64,000 bases of DNA, from the NCBI RefSeq assembly GCF_001423265.1, contig NZ_LMND01000032.1, positions 151,788-215,787 on the forward strand, given 5' to 3'. Each line of letters opens with the position of its first letter. The stretch's first letter is position 1. This document shows, piece after piece, positions 7,525 to 16,786 of this stretch. A program made the position numbers and the translations under genes. Origin of the DNA: Methylobacterium sp. Leaf108 (GTDB lineage Bacteria; Pseudomonadota; Alphaproteobacteria; Rhizobiales; Beijerinckiaceae). Under the pieces are notes generated by a model. That model was given only the letters and a program-made list of their open reading frames with translations, was not told where the DNA came from and did not search any database.

Positions 7525-9273
7525 ATGAACATCTTCGCCACTTTCGAGGCGCGCGTCCGCGAGGCGTTGCAGGCGCTCACCCGCTCCGGCCACCTGCCCG
7601 AGGGGCTCGACCTGTCCCGCGTGGTGGTCGAGCCGCCGCGCGATCCCGCACACGGCGATCTCGCAACCAACGCCGCCCTGGTGCTGGCCAAGGAGGCCAG
7701 GGCCAACCCGAAGGCGCTCGGCGAGGCTCTGGCGGCGGAACTCCGCACCGACCCGCGGGTGGTCGAGGCGAGCGTGGCGGGGCCGGGCTTCATCAACCTG
7801 CGGCTGGTGCCGGAGGTGTTCCACGAGGTGGCGCGCGCCGCCCTGACGGAGGGCGCCGGCTACGGCCGCGCCGCGATGGCCGGCGGCCCGGTCAACATCG
7901 AATACGTGTCGGCCAACCCCACCGGGCCGATGCACGTCGGCCACGGCCGCGGCGCGGTGTTCGGCGATGCGCTGGCCAACCTCCTCGCCTTCGCCGGCCG
8001 GGACGTGACGCGCGAGTACTACATCAACGACGCCGGCGCGCAGGTCGACGTCCTCGCCCGCTCCGCCCACCGGCGCTACCGCGAGGCGCTCGGACAGGAC
8101 GTCGGCCCGGTGCCCGAGGGGCTCTATCCCGGCGACTACCTGGTTCCGGTGGGGCGGATGCTGGCCGACACCCATGGCCGCGCTCTCCTGGAGCAGTCCG
8201 AGGCCGAATGGCTGCCCGTGGTGCGGGCCTCGGCCATCGATGCGATGATGGCGCTGATCCGCGGGGACCTCGCGCGCCTCGGGATCCACCACGACGTGTT
8301 CTTCTCCGAGGCGACGCTGAAGGAGGCCGTCCCCGTCCTCCTGGCGGAGCTGCGCGACAAGGGCCTCGTCTACGAGGGCCGGCTGCCGCCGCCCAAGGGC
8401 CAGCCGCCGGAGGATTGGGAGGACCGCGAGCAGACCCTGTTCCGCACCCGAGAGTTCGGCGACGACGTCGACCGGCCGCTCCTGAAGTCCGACGGCTCCT
8501 TCACCTATTTCGCCTCCGACATCGCCTACCACCGCGACAAGTGGCGGCGCGGCGCCACCGACCTCATCGACGTGCTCGGCGCCGACCACGGCGGCTACGT
8601 CAAGCGGATGCAGGCGGCGGTGAAGGCGGTGAGCGGGGGCGAGGCCACCCTCGACGTCAAGCTCTGCCAGCTCGTGCGGCTGCTGCGGGCGGGCGAGCCC
8701 GTGAAGATGTCCAAGCGCGCGGGCGAGTTCATCACCCTGGCCGAGGTCGTGGACGAGGTCGGGCGCGACGCCATCCGCTTCATGATGCTCTACCGCAAGA
8801 ACGACGCGACCCTGGATTTCGACCTCGCCAAGGTGGTCGAGCAGTCCAAGGACAACCCGGTCTTCTACGTGCAATACGCCCACGCCCGCTGCGCCTCGGT
8901 GTTCCGGCAGGCGCGCGAGGCGATGCCCGGCGAGGATTTTTCGCGCGCCGCCCTGCTGGCGCAGGCCGACCTGTCCCTCCTCGCCGACCCCGGCGAGGCC
9001 GAGATCCTGCGTCTCGTCGCCCAGTATCCGCGGGTGATCGAAGCGGCGGCGGCGGCGCACGAGCCGCACCGTGTGGCATTCTACCTCTACGAACTGGCCA
9101 GTTCCCTGCATGGTTTCTGGAACAAGGGCAAAGACTTGCCGCAATTACGGTTTGTTAATCCAACCGACAGAAACTCGACCCGGGCGAGATTGGCCCTCGT
9201 CGAGGCTTTGCGGGGCGTTCTCGCTTCGGGTCTCGGCGTCTTGGGCGTCACCGCGCCGGACGAGATGCGGTGA
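7525..9273 (+). CDS. argS: arginyl-tRNA synthetase
   Basis: Class I aminoacyl-tRNA synthetase of 582 residues that charges tRNA-Arg. The ATP-binding signature appears as MHVGHGRG near residue 136 and the KMSKR loop as VKMSKRAGEF near residue 393. The N-terminal Add-1 domain (RVREALQAL) and the C-terminal anticodon-binding DALR domain (QYAHARCASVFRQ to HGFWNKGKDLP) are present. Start at the ATG at 7525 gives the MNIF opening usual in this group; an ATG at 7507 is in frame. It heads the housekeeping run argS–SPOR–nagZ–tatABC. Confidence 0.96.
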   Translation: MNIFATFEARVREALQALTRSGHLPEGLDLSRVVVEPPRDPAHGDLATNAALVLAKEARANPKALGEALAAELRTDPRVVEASVAGPGFINLRLVPEVFHEVARAALTEGAGYGRAAMAGGPVNIEYVSANPTGPMHVGHGRGAVFGDALANLLAFAGRDVTREYYINDAGAQVDVLARSAHRRYREALGQDVGPVPEGLYPGDYLVPVGRMLADTHGRALLEQSEAEWLPVVRASAIDAMMALIRGDLARLGIHHDVFFSEATLKEAVPVLLAELRDKGLVYEGRLPPPKGQPPEDWEDREQTLFRTREFGDDVDRPLLKSDGSFTYFASDIAYHRDKWRRGATDLIDVLGADHGGYVKRMQAAVKAVSGGEATLDVKLCQLVRLLRAGEPVKMSKRAGEFITLAEVVDEVGRDAIRFMMLYRKNDATLDFDLAKVVEQSKDNPVFYVQYAHARCASVFRQAREAMPGEDFSRAALLAQADLSLLADPGEAEILRLVAQYPRVIEAAAAAHEPHRVAFYLYELASSLHGFWNKGKDLPQLRFVNPTDRNSTRARLALVEALRGVLASGLGVLGVTAPDEMR

Positions 9274-9302
9274 GGACACGCCGCGTGTAGAGGGATGCAG
9301 CC

Positions 9303-10826
9303 ATGACGCCGAACGCCTCGCGAGCGCCTGTCGACTTCGATGCGTTCGAGCGCGAGCTGCAGCAGCCGGCGCCGCAATCGGCACAGGCTGCGGCCAAGGG
9401 CGATCCGTTGGCCGAGCTCGCCCGCATCGTCGGCCAGGACGATCCGTTCCGGGCGCTGCTGCAGGTCCGTGACGCCCGCGCCGCCAGCCACCAGCAGGCC
9501 CAGGGCGGCCGCATCGAGCCGACGTTCTACGAAGACGCTCGCTACGAAGACGCGCGCTACGACGACCGCCGGGCGGAAGGCTCCGGGGGCCATCCGCACC
9601 AGCCCCCGGCACACGCCCTGCAGGCGCAGGCCCCCGAGGGTCACGCCCCGCAGGACCCTGCGGCCGGCTACGGCCATGGCCAGCCCTACGACCCGACCTA
9701 CGGCCACCCGCCGGATCTGTCGCCGGCGGACGCCTTCAACCAGTACCTCGCCTCGGTCGAGCAGGGCGGCTACGACGCGCAGGGCAACCCGCGTAGCCAT
9801 GGCGCAGACGACGCAGGCCACGCATTCGCCGACGACGGCGCCGCCCCGCGCAACGCCGCGGCCGAGAAGCCGCGCCAGCGCAGCCGCCTCGTCTCGGTGG
9901 GTGCCGGGCTCGCGGTCCTCGTCGTCTCCGTCACCGGGGCGCTGACCTGGCGCAGCCTGCACACGAGCGGCAACGGCGGCAGCGAAGGCGTGCCCACCAT
10001 CATGGCCGACAAGGCCCCCCTCAAGATCGCGCCCAAGACCGCCGACGGCGTCGAGATCCCCGACCAGAACAAGCAGATCTACGACCGGACCGCCAAGGAC
10101 GGCCAGATCCGCATCGTCAACCGCGAGGAGCAGCCGGTGGACGTGGCCCAGGCGGCCCGCGCCGCGCCGCGGCCGGCGGAATCCGCCGCCACGCCCGCCA
10201 CCGCCACGCCGGGCACCCTCAACGAGTCGCTCGGCGAGCCGCGCCGGGTGCGCACGGTGTCGGTCAAGCCCGACACCCCGCCGCCGGCCCAGCAGCGCGA
10301 CGTCCCCGCCCAGGCCGCCGATACCACCCCGGGGGCGGCGTCGACCTCGGTCATCCCGAGCATGGTGATGCCCGGCGCGGGCAACGACGGCACCGCGACC
10401 ACCGCCTCCCTGCGCCCGCGCAGCCCTAAAATCCCGCCCGCGGTCCCGGCCCCCGAGGCCGGCACCACGACGACCGCCGAGGCCCAGCCGGCCCCGGCCC
10501 AGAAGCCGAAGCCGGCCCAGAAGGTCGCGGCCCTGCCGGCCGAGACCGCCCCGGCGGCCGCGGTCCCGGTCACCTCCGGTCCGGTCGGCGGCTTCTCCGT
10601 CCAGCTCGGCGTGCGCACGAGCCAGGCCGAGGCCCAGGCCGCCTTCCGGCAGATGCAGACCAAGTACAGCCAGCTCAACGGCCAGCCGCCCCTGATCCGG
10701 CAGGCCGAGGTCAACGGCAAGTCGATCTTCCGCGTCCGCGTCGGCCCCCTGGGCAAGGACGAGGCGAACAGCCTGTGCAGCCAGATCCAGGGCGCGGGCG
10801 GCCAGTGCTTCGTGGCCAAGAACTAA
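9303..10826 (+). CDS. SPOR-domain inner-membrane protein
   Basis: Envelope protein of 507 residues. A long cytoplasmic Gln/His/Tyr-rich N-terminus, including a short tandem YEDAR repeat at about residue 79, precedes a single transmembrane helix (VSVGAGLAVLVVSVTGALTW, near residue 200). A low-complexity Ala/Pro periplasmic linker leads to a SPOR domain (GGFSVQLGVRTSQAEAQAAF ... FRVRVGPLGKDEA). SPOR domains bind denuded septal peptidoglycan, so a role in cell division or wall remodelling is expected. It lies between argS and nagZ, a common alphaproteobacterial arrangement. Confidence 0.85.
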   Translation: MTPNASRAPVDFDAFERELQQPAPQSAQAAAKGDPLAELARIVGQDDPFRALLQVRDARAASHQQAQGGRIEPTFYEDARYEDARYDDRRAEGSGGHPHQPPAHALQAQAPEGHAPQDPAAGYGHGQPYDPTYGHPPDLSPADAFNQYLASVEQGGYDAQGNPRSHGADDAGHAFADDGAAPRNAAAEKPRQRSRLVSVGAGLAVLVVSVTGALTWRSLHTSGNGGSEGVPTIMADKAPLKIAPKTADGVEIPDQNKQIYDRTAKDGQIRIVNREEQPVDVAQAARAAPRPAESAATPATATPGTLNESLGEPRRVRTVSVKPDTPPPAQQRDVPAQAADTTPGAASTSVIPSMVMPGAGNDGTATTASLRPRSPKIPPAVPAPEAGTTTTAEAQPAPAQKPKPAQKVAALPAETAPAAAVPVTSGPVGGFSVQLGVRTSQAEAQAAFRQMQTKYSQLNGQPPLIRQAEVNGKSIFRVRVGPLGKDEANSLCSQIQGAGGQCFVAKN

Positions 10827-10922
10827 GTTCGAACGAGCCGACGAGCGAGCGCACCTGCGCGGCGGCGCGTTCCCGCCGCGCTGGTGTTCTTTCGTGACAG
10901 TCCCCGACGCGAGCCCCAGTCC

Positions 10923-11927
10923 ATGACCACCCGCGCCCTGATCCTCGGCTGTGCCGGCCGGACCCTCTCGGCGGAGGAGACCGCCTTCTTCCGCGCGGTC
11001 CAGCCGTGGGGCTTCATCCTGTTCAAGCGCAACATCGGCACGCCGGACGAGGTCCGCGCCCTGACCGCGTCCCTGCGCGACATCGTCGGGCGTGCCGACG
11101 CGCCGATCCTCATCGACCAGGAGGGCGGCCGCGTGCAGCGCATGGGACCGCCGCACTGGCCGTCCTACCCGCCGGGCCGGATCTTCGGGCGGCTCGACGC
11201 CGCGGCCGCCACGGTGGCGCGCCTGGGTGCGCGCCTGATGGCCCACGACCTCGCCGACGTCGGCATCAACGTCGATTGCGCGCCCGTGCTCGACGTCCCG
11301 GTGGCCGGCGCCCACGACGTGATCGGCGACCGGGCCTACGGCGAGACCGTGGCGTCCGTCGTCGCCATCGGCCGCGCGGTGGCCGAGGGCCTGATGGCCG
11401 GCGGCGTCCTGCCGGTAATGAAGCACATCCCCGGGCACGGCCGCGCGGCCTGCGACAGCCACAAGGGCCTGCCGGTGGTGGAGGCCGACCGCGACAGCCT
11501 CGAGCCCCACGACTTCGCGCCCTTCCGGGCGCTGGCCGACCTGCCCATGGCGATGAGCGCCCACGTCGTCTACGCCGCGATCGACCCCGCACGGCCCGCC
11601 ACCCAATCGCCCCGCATGATCGCTGAAATCATCCGCGGCGCGATCGGCTTCCAGGGCCTCCTGATGACCGACGACCTCTCGATGCACGCGCTCAGCGGCA
11701 CCTTCGCCGAGCGGACGCAGGCCGCCTTCGCGGCCGGGATCGACGTCGCCCTGCATTGCAACGGCGATCTGGCGGAGATGGCCGGCGTGGCCGAGGCGAC
11801 GCCGGGGCTCGCCGGGCAGGCCCGCGTGCGTGCCGATGCGGCCCTGGCGCGCCTGCGCCCGGCCGCCGACCTCGACGTGGCGCAGGCCCGCGCCGCCTTC
11901 GCCGCCGCGCTGACCCGGGCCGCCTGA
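10923..11927 (+). CDS. nagZ: beta-N-acetylhexosaminidase
   Basis: Glycoside hydrolase family 3 enzyme of 334 residues that trims GlcNAc from anhydro-muropeptides during cytoplasmic peptidoglycan recycling. Visible hallmarks are DQEGGRVQRM, the catalytic loop KHIPGHGRAACDSHKGLP with its Asp-His pair, and the nucleophile region LLMTDDLSMHAL. ATG at 10923 chosen; an in-frame ATG at 10884 would add 13 residues. In many relatives scpA and scpB follow; here tatA follows after only 150 bp. Confidence 0.93.
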   Translation: MTTRALILGCAGRTLSAEETAFFRAVQPWGFILFKRNIGTPDEVRALTASLRDIVGRADAPILIDQEGGRVQRMGPPHWPSYPPGRIFGRLDAAAATVARLGARLMAHDLADVGINVDCAPVLDVPVAGAHDVIGDRAYGETVASVVAIGRAVAEGLMAGGVLPVMKHIPGHGRAACDSHKGLPVVEADRDSLEPHDFAPFRALADLPMAMSAHVVYAAIDPARPATQSPRMIAEIIRGAIGFQGLLMTDDLSMHALSGTFAERTQAAFAAGIDVALHCNGDLAEMAGVAEATPGLAGQARVRADAALARLRPAADLDVAQARAAFAAALTRAA

Positions 11928-12077
11928 GGGAAGCACGGTCGTACCGCCATCCCGCGTCGATCGCTCCTGCGGCCTTTGCCGCTTCTTGTGTTCGTGGCGT
12001 CCGATCCTTAGGTTCGCCCCAATCCGATCGCACGAGACGCCGCCGCGCGGGTTCCGCCCGCGGCGCAGGAGGTTGCC

Positions 12078-12347
12078 ATGGGCAGCATGAGTATCTGGCA
12101 CTGGATCATCGTCGCCGGCATCGTGATGCTGCTGTTCGGCCGCGGCAAGATCTCGGACCTGATGGGCGACGTCGCCAAGGGCATCAAGGCCTTCAAGAAG
12201 GGCATGGCCGAGGACGAGACGCCCGCCGCCGTTTCCCCAGCCCAGCCGGTCACGCCCGTCAGCGCCACCGACCCGGTGCGCACGCTCCCGCACCAGGGCG
12301 AGCCGGCCCCGGCCAACACCGTCGCCGCCGACCGCAAGGTCGGCTGA
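12078..12347 (+). CDS. tatA: twin-arginine translocase subunit TatA
   Basis: Eighty-nine-residue inner-membrane protein with one N-terminal membrane helix (IWHWIIVAGIVMLLF), the FGRGKISDLMGDVAKGIKAF amphipathic helix with its conserved Phe-Gly hinge, and an acidic low-complexity tail. TatA forms the pore for folded proteins bearing twin-arginine signals. AGGAGG sits 6 bp before the ATG, fixing this start. First gene of tatABC. Confidence 0.95.
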   Translation: MGSMSIWHWIIVAGIVMLLFGRGKISDLMGDVAKGIKAFKKGMAEDETPAAVSPAQPVTPVSATDPVRTLPHQGEPAPANTVAADRKVG

Positions 12348-12455
12348 CACTCGGGTTCGCACGCCCCACGATGGACGGAGTCGAGCGGTCGGTCGGGAGT
12401 CGCCGCCGGATCGTGAGGCGGGCCATGCCGAAGAGCCCACGGGACGATCGACGCC

Positions 12456-12938
12456 ATGTTTGACATGAGTTGGGGCGAGGTGATGCTGATCGGCGGCATC
12501 GCCCTGATCGTCATCGGCCCGAAGGATCTGCCCAAGGCGCTGCGGACGGTGGGTCAGGTCACCGGCAAGATGCGGCGCATGGCCGGCGAGTTCCAGTACC
12601 AGTTCAAGGAAGCGGTGCGCGAGGCCGAGCTCGACGAGGTCCGCCGCGAGGTCGACGGCATAAAGCGGTCCGCCGGCACGATGGGGCCGGTGTTCGACCC
12701 GGTCCAGACCATCCGCAACGAGATCAAGGGCGCGGTCGAGGGCGGCCACGCCCAGTCGAGCACGCAGCCGCTCGCCAATGTCGCGGCCCAGTTGGCGGCG
12801 GCCGAGAGCGAGACCCTCAGGGCCGGCCCCGAGGCCGCGCAGGCCCCGACGACGGCCTCCGAGGAATCCGACGCCCCGGCTCCGGCCTCCACCGACCCGG
12901 TCGCGCCGCGGCCGACGTCTCCGACCCCGGGCGCGTGA
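12456..12938 (+). CDS. tatB: twin-arginine translocase subunit TatB
   Basis: Inner-membrane protein of 160 residues. The start MFDMSWGEVMLIGGIALIVIG is the typical TatB membrane helix, followed by GPKDLPKALRTVGQ and a long amphipathic helix (MRRMAGEFQYQFKEAVREAE), then a Pro/Ala-rich tail. With TatC it forms the receptor for twin-arginine signal peptides. It ends 2 bp before the tatC start. Confidence 0.95.
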   Translation: MFDMSWGEVMLIGGIALIVIGPKDLPKALRTVGQVTGKMRRMAGEFQYQFKEAVREAELDEVRREVDGIKRSAGTMGPVFDPVQTIRNEIKGAVEGGHAQSSTQPLANVAAQLAAAESETLRAGPEAAQAPTTASEESDAPAPASTDPVAPRPTSPTPGA

Positions 12939-12940
12939 CG

Positions 12941-13741
12941 ATGAGCACCACCACCGACGAAGCCGACATCGAGGCTTCGCGCGCGCCCCTCATCGAGCAT
13001 CTGATCGAGCTGCGTTCGCGGCTGATCAAGTCGCTGGCCGCCTTCATCGTGATGTTCTTCGTGTGCTTCTTCTTCTCGAAGCACATCTACAACATCCTGG
13101 TCTATCCCTACGTCAGCATCGTGGGTGCGGCCAACGCCAAGCTGATCGCGACGCACTTCCTCGAGCAGGTCTTCACCAACATCAAGCTCAGCGTCTTCGG
13201 CGCGGGTTTCCTCGCTTTCCCGGTGATCGCGACGCAGATCTACGCCTTCGTGGCGCCGGGCCTCTACAAGAATGAGCGCAAGGCGTTCCTGCCCTATCTC
13301 GTGGCCACCCCGATCTTCTTCTTCCTCGGCGCGCTGGTGGTGTTCTTCCTTGCCATGCCGCTGCTCATCCAGTTCTCGGTGAGCCTGCAGCAGATCGGCG
13401 AGCCGGGCGAGGCGACGATCTCGCTCCTGCCCAAGGTCGACGAGTACCTCTCGCTGATCATGACGCTGATCTTCGCGTTCGGGCTGGCCTTCCAGTTGCC
13501 GGTGATCCTGACCCTGCTCGGCCAGATCGGCGTCATCGACACCGCCTTTCTGCGCGAGAAGCGCCGCTATGCCATCGTGCTGGTCTTCGTCGCCGCCGCG
13601 ATCCTGACCCCTCCGGACGTGATCTCGCAGCTCTCGCTGGCCCTGCCGATGCTGCTCCTCTACGAGGCCTCGATCTTCTCGGTGGCCCACGTGGAGCGGC
13701 GCCGTGCGGCCCAGCGCAAGGCCGAGGGGCTGGATCCGTAA
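12941..13741 (+). CDS. tatC: twin-arginine translocase subunit TatC
   Basis: Polytopic inner-membrane protein of 266 residues with six predicted helices. The conserved N-terminal APLIEHLIELRSRLIKSL precedes helix 1; ALVVFFLAMPLLIQF and FAFGLAFQLPVILTLLGQIG are typical later helices, and AAAILTPPDVISQLSLALP marks the conserved C-terminal region. TatC is the main signal-peptide receptor. In related genomes serS commonly follows, but here serS lies at 54.2 kb. Confidence 0.95.
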   Translation: MSTTTDEADIEASRAPLIEHLIELRSRLIKSLAAFIVMFFVCFFFSKHIYNILVYPYVSIVGAANAKLIATHFLEQVFTNIKLSVFGAGFLAFPVIATQIYAFVAPGLYKNERKAFLPYLVATPIFFFLGALVVFFLAMPLLIQFSVSLQQIGEPGEATISLLPKVDEYLSLIMTLIFAFGLAFQLPVILTLLGQIGVIDTAFLREKRRYAIVLVFVAAAILTPPDVISQLSLALPMLLLYEASIFSVAHVERRRAAQRKAEGLDP

Positions 13742-13821
13742 GGGGGTCCGGCGGCGCCTCCCGATTGATCGGGCGGCGCCATGCGATAGTGTCGCGGCCA
13801 AAGACCGCCCGGGAGGGGTCC

Positions 13822-15453
13822 ATGCGCCGCGAGACGATCTACGACCGGGACCTCGACAAGGTCCCGGCGAACTACCAGCCGTTGACGCCTCTGACCTACC
13901 TCGAACGGGCGGCGCGGGTGTTTCCCGACCGGATCGCCGTGATCCACGGCCCCCTGCGGCGGACCTATGCCGACCTCTACGCCCGCTCGCGCCGGCTCGC
14001 CTCGGCCCTGGAGCGGCGCGGCATCGGCCGGGGGGACACGGTGGCGGTGCTGCTCGCCAACACGCCGGCCATGATCGAGGCGCACTACGGGGTGCCGATG
14101 ACCGGCGCGGTGCTCAACACCCTCAACACCCGCCTCGACGCCGCCGCTTTGGCATTCTGCCTCGACCACGCCGAGGCCAGGGTCCTGGTCACCGACCGCG
14201 AGTTCGCCCACGTGGCCGGGCCGGCCCTGGAAAAGGCCGGCGTCACCCCTCTGGTGATCGACTACGACGATCCCGAATACGACGGCCCCGGGGACCGCCT
14301 CGGCACCCTCGACTACGAGGCTCTGCTGGCGGAGGGCGACCCCGACCACGCGTGGGCGATGCCCGCCGACGAGTGGGACGCGATCTCGCTCAACTACACC
14401 TCCGGCACCACCGGCGACCCCAAGGGCGTGGTCTACCACCACCGCGGCGCGGCCCTGCTGTCGCTCGGCAACGTCGTCACGGGGGACCTCGGGCAGCACC
14501 CGGTCTATCTCTGGACCCTGCCGATGTTCCACTGCAACGGCTGGTGCTTCACCTGGACCCTCTCCATCGTGGCCGGCACCCATGTCTGCCTGCGCCAGGT
14601 CAGGGCGGGGGCGATGTACCGGCTGATGGCCGAGCACGGGGTCACACACCTGTGCGGCGCGCCCATCGTGATGTCGCTCCTCGTCAACGCCCCGGCAGAG
14701 GAGCGCCGGCCGCTGCCGCACCGGGTGGCCTTCTTCACGGCCGCCGCCCCGCCGCCGGAGGCGGTGCTGGCCGGGATGCGGGAGGCCGGCTTTGCCGTCA
14801 CCCATCTCTATGGCCTCACCGAGAGCTACGGCCCGGCGGTGGTCAACGCCTGGCACGCCGAATGGGACGACCTGCCCCCCGACGAGCAGGCCGCCAAGAA
14901 GGCGCGCCAGGGGGTGCGCTACCCGGTGCTCGAAGGCCTCGACGTGCGCGACCCCGACACCCTCGAACCGGTGCCCGCCGACGGCACGACCCTGGGCGAG
15001 GTCATGATGCGCGGCAACGTGGTGATGCGCGGCTACCTCAAGAACCCGGCCTCGACGCGGGCGGCCTTCGCCGGCGGCTGGTTCCACACCGGCGACCTCG
15101 GCGTGAAGCACGCCGACGGTTACATCCAGCTCAAGGACCGTTCCAAGGACATCATCATCTCGGGCGGCGAGAACATCTCCTCCATCGAGGTGGAGGATGT
15201 CCTGTTCAAGCATCCGGCCATCGCCGCGGCCGCGGTGGTGGCGCGGCCCGACGAGAAATGGGGTGAGACGCCCTGCGCCTTCGTCGAACTCAAGGCCGGG
15301 GGCGAAGCCGGCGCCGACGAGATCATCGCCTGGTGCCGCGAGCGGCTCGCCCCCTACAAGCTGCCCCGCCACATCGTCTTCGGCGAATTGCCCAAGACCT
15401 CCACTGGCAAGGTGCAGAAATATCTGCTGCGCGAACGGGCGCAGGAGGGTTAG
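13822..15453 (+). CDS. acyl-CoA synthetase (AMP-binding, fatty-acid type)
   Basis: Adenylate-forming ligase of 543 residues that activates a fatty or related carboxylic acid to its acyl-CoA with ATP. The P-loop-like motif is YTSGTTGDPKGVVYHHRG; other family motifs are YLWTLPMFHCNGWCFTWTL, THLYGLTESYGP, the hinge GWFHTGDLGVKHADGYIQLKDR, and the C-terminal lysine motif LPKTSTGKVQKYLLR. The MFHCNGW signature is typical of medium/long-chain acyl-CoA synthetases of the dicarboxylate/LcfB-like group. GGAGGGG precedes the ATG. It stands alone between tatC and a permease remnant; substrate chain length is not readable. Confidence 0.88.
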   Translation: MRRETIYDRDLDKVPANYQPLTPLTYLERAARVFPDRIAVIHGPLRRTYADLYARSRRLASALERRGIGRGDTVAVLLANTPAMIEAHYGVPMTGAVLNTLNTRLDAAALAFCLDHAEARVLVTDREFAHVAGPALEKAGVTPLVIDYDDPEYDGPGDRLGTLDYEALLAEGDPDHAWAMPADEWDAISLNYTSGTTGDPKGVVYHHRGAALLSLGNVVTGDLGQHPVYLWTLPMFHCNGWCFTWTLSIVAGTHVCLRQVRAGAMYRLMAEHGVTHLCGAPIVMSLLVNAPAEERRPLPHRVAFFTAAAPPPEAVLAGMREAGFAVTHLYGLTESYGPAVVNAWHAEWDDLPPDEQAAKKARQGVRYPVLEGLDVRDPDTLEPVPADGTTLGEVMMRGNVVMRGYLKNPASTRAAFAGGWFHTGDLGVKHADGYIQLKDRSKDIIISGGENISSIEVEDVLFKHPAIAAAAVVARPDEKWGETPCAFVELKAGGEAGADEIIAWCRERLAPYKLPRHIVFGELPKTSTGKVQKYLLRERAQEG

Positions 15454-15464
15454 GCGCGGCGTCG

Positions 15465-15977
15465 TCACGGCCTCGGGACATCGAGAGGCTGGCGATGGTT
15501 GACGCCGCGATAGGCGCGCCAGGCCTCCACCGCTGCGATCCGGAGGGCCCGGCCAGGGCCGCCGCCAGCGCCATCGGGGGGATCGCCGCGCCGGCTGGTG
15601 CACCGGACAGGGGCTGGGCCGCCGCCACGGCGAGACCGCCCAGGACGATGGCACCCTCGCCGCCGATGATCACGCGCCCGAGCCGGGCGGGCAGGGCCAC
15701 GCACAGGGCCGCGAACAGGATCGAGGCCGCCCGCTGCAGGCTGTTCTGGAGGGCGAAGGGCGAGCCGAAGCCGGCGGTAGACGAGGTCGAGGCAGGTGGC
15801 CGGCGAGTGCCCGAGGCCCGGCACGAACAGGCTGAACAGGGCGAGACCGGCGGCGGCCGCTCCGATCGGGATCGCGAAGGCCTCGGCGCGGCAGGCGAGC
15901 CAGGCCCTGGCCTCGCGGGCCGGCGACAGGCGCGCCTCGGCAACGATCCCGTGGCAAGGGGCGGCGTCGGCAGCCAC
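15465..15977 (-). pseudogene. ABC transporter permease remnant (nucleoside/simple-sugar type), frameshifted
   Basis: From a GTG at 15977 the frame begins EARLSPAREARAWLACRAEAF, AIPIGAAAAGLALFSLFVPG, like the N-terminal membrane helix of COG4603-type permeases that import nucleosides with a Bmp lipoprotein. Continuing resemblance (FGSPFALQNSLQRAASILF, AALCVALPARLGRVIIGGEG) is found in the next frame and then returns to the first (WRAYRGVNHRQPL), so there are at least two frameshifts. The remaining two thirds of the gene are absent. No partner ABC genes survive next to it. Confidence 0.65.
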
Positions 15978-15982
15978 GTGAT

Positions 15983-16012
15983 CCTCTCTCCTCGCGATGG
16001 CGGCGGGAGAGG
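15983..16012. repeat. REP-like imperfect palindrome
   Basis: CCTCTC at 15983-15988 pairs with GAGAGG at 16007-16012, resembling a decayed copy of the CCTCTCCC/GGGAGAGG palindromes seen elsewhere in the window (31.6 and 48.7 kb). It lies at the 5' end of the permease remnant. Confidence 0.4.
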
Positions 16013-16076
16013 CGTGAATTCCGTGCCAAGCCGGGGCGCAGGGCGCCCCGGGATCGGCTCGTTACGGCGTGGGCGG

Positions 16077-16550
16077 TTACGGCGTGGGCTTGGCGACGGC
16101 CGCCTGCTGGTTCACGTCCGGCACGCGGGTCCAGGTCTGCGAGCCGCACAGCACCTTGAGGAGGCAGCCGGAGACGCTGAGTTCGCTGCCGCTCTCGCGC
16201 TCGAGGCTGACCTGATAGGTCTTGCCTTCCTCGATGTTGTAGATGTCGCCCGAGAACTTGGCGTCGTCGGGCTTCAGGCCCTCCAGGAGCGGCAGGCCGA
16301 GCACCGGCCGGTTGCGCTTCTTGGGATCGGGATTCTTGAGATCGGTGCGCGGGCTGCCCGTCTCGGTGGTCGGCACCTTGAGCCAGACGACCTTGCCGCA
16401 GACCTGGGCGGCGCCGGGGCCGCAGCGGTCGATCCGGATCTTGGCGCGGCCGTCGCCGGTGAGCCAGGTGCCCGACGGGTCCTGGGCGGGTGCCGCGGCG
16501 GCGGCACCGAGGCCGGAGAGGAGGAGGGCGGCTGTCACGGCGACACGCAT
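16077..16550 (-). CDS. secreted DUF2147 protein
   Basis: Periplasmic protein of 157 residues. The signal peptide is MRVAVTAALLLSGLGAAAAA, followed by the DUF2147 core: DPSGTWLTGDGRAKIRIDRC, then CGKVVWLKVPTTETGSPRTD, SGDIYNIEEGKTYQVSLERE and a final CLLKVLCGSQTWTRV. Four Cys may form two disulfides. DUF2147 proteins are lipocalin-like and of unknown function, often stress-related. AGGAG before the ATG at 16550 supports this start over upstream options that would bury the signal peptide. Confidence 0.85.
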   Translation of the reverse strand: MRVAVTAALLLSGLGAAAAAPAQDPSGTWLTGDGRAKIRIDRCGPGAAQVCGKVVWLKVPTTETGSPRTDLKNPDPKKRNRPVLGLPLLEGLKPDDAKFSGDIYNIEEGKTYQVSLERESGSELSVSGCLLKVLCGSQTWTRVPDVNQQAAVAKPTP

Positions 16551-16786
16551 GGCTCGGATCTCCTTTGGATGAGGGGCTAGCGCCGGACCACGGGAGGGGC
16601 CGGCGCCGTCATCCGCCAGGAAGCCATCGCTTTCGGGCGATTTTCCGGCGGTGTTGCGTTCCTGCCATGATGAGCGCGATTCGGGCCTCGGCGCGATTCG
16701 GGCCTTGGGTTGAGGCACCGGGGCGTGCCGGCTATAAGCCCGGCGCCGAAGCCGTTTTCGGCTCACCGACCAGAACCGGACCGACC

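Noticed and set aside
9087..12749. Very long open frame on the minus strand opposite argS, SPOR, nagZ and tatA
   Set aside because: It is an antisense shadow of GC-rich coding DNA; the plus-strand genes have clear motifs and the minus translation is low-complexity Arg/Gly/His with no domain.
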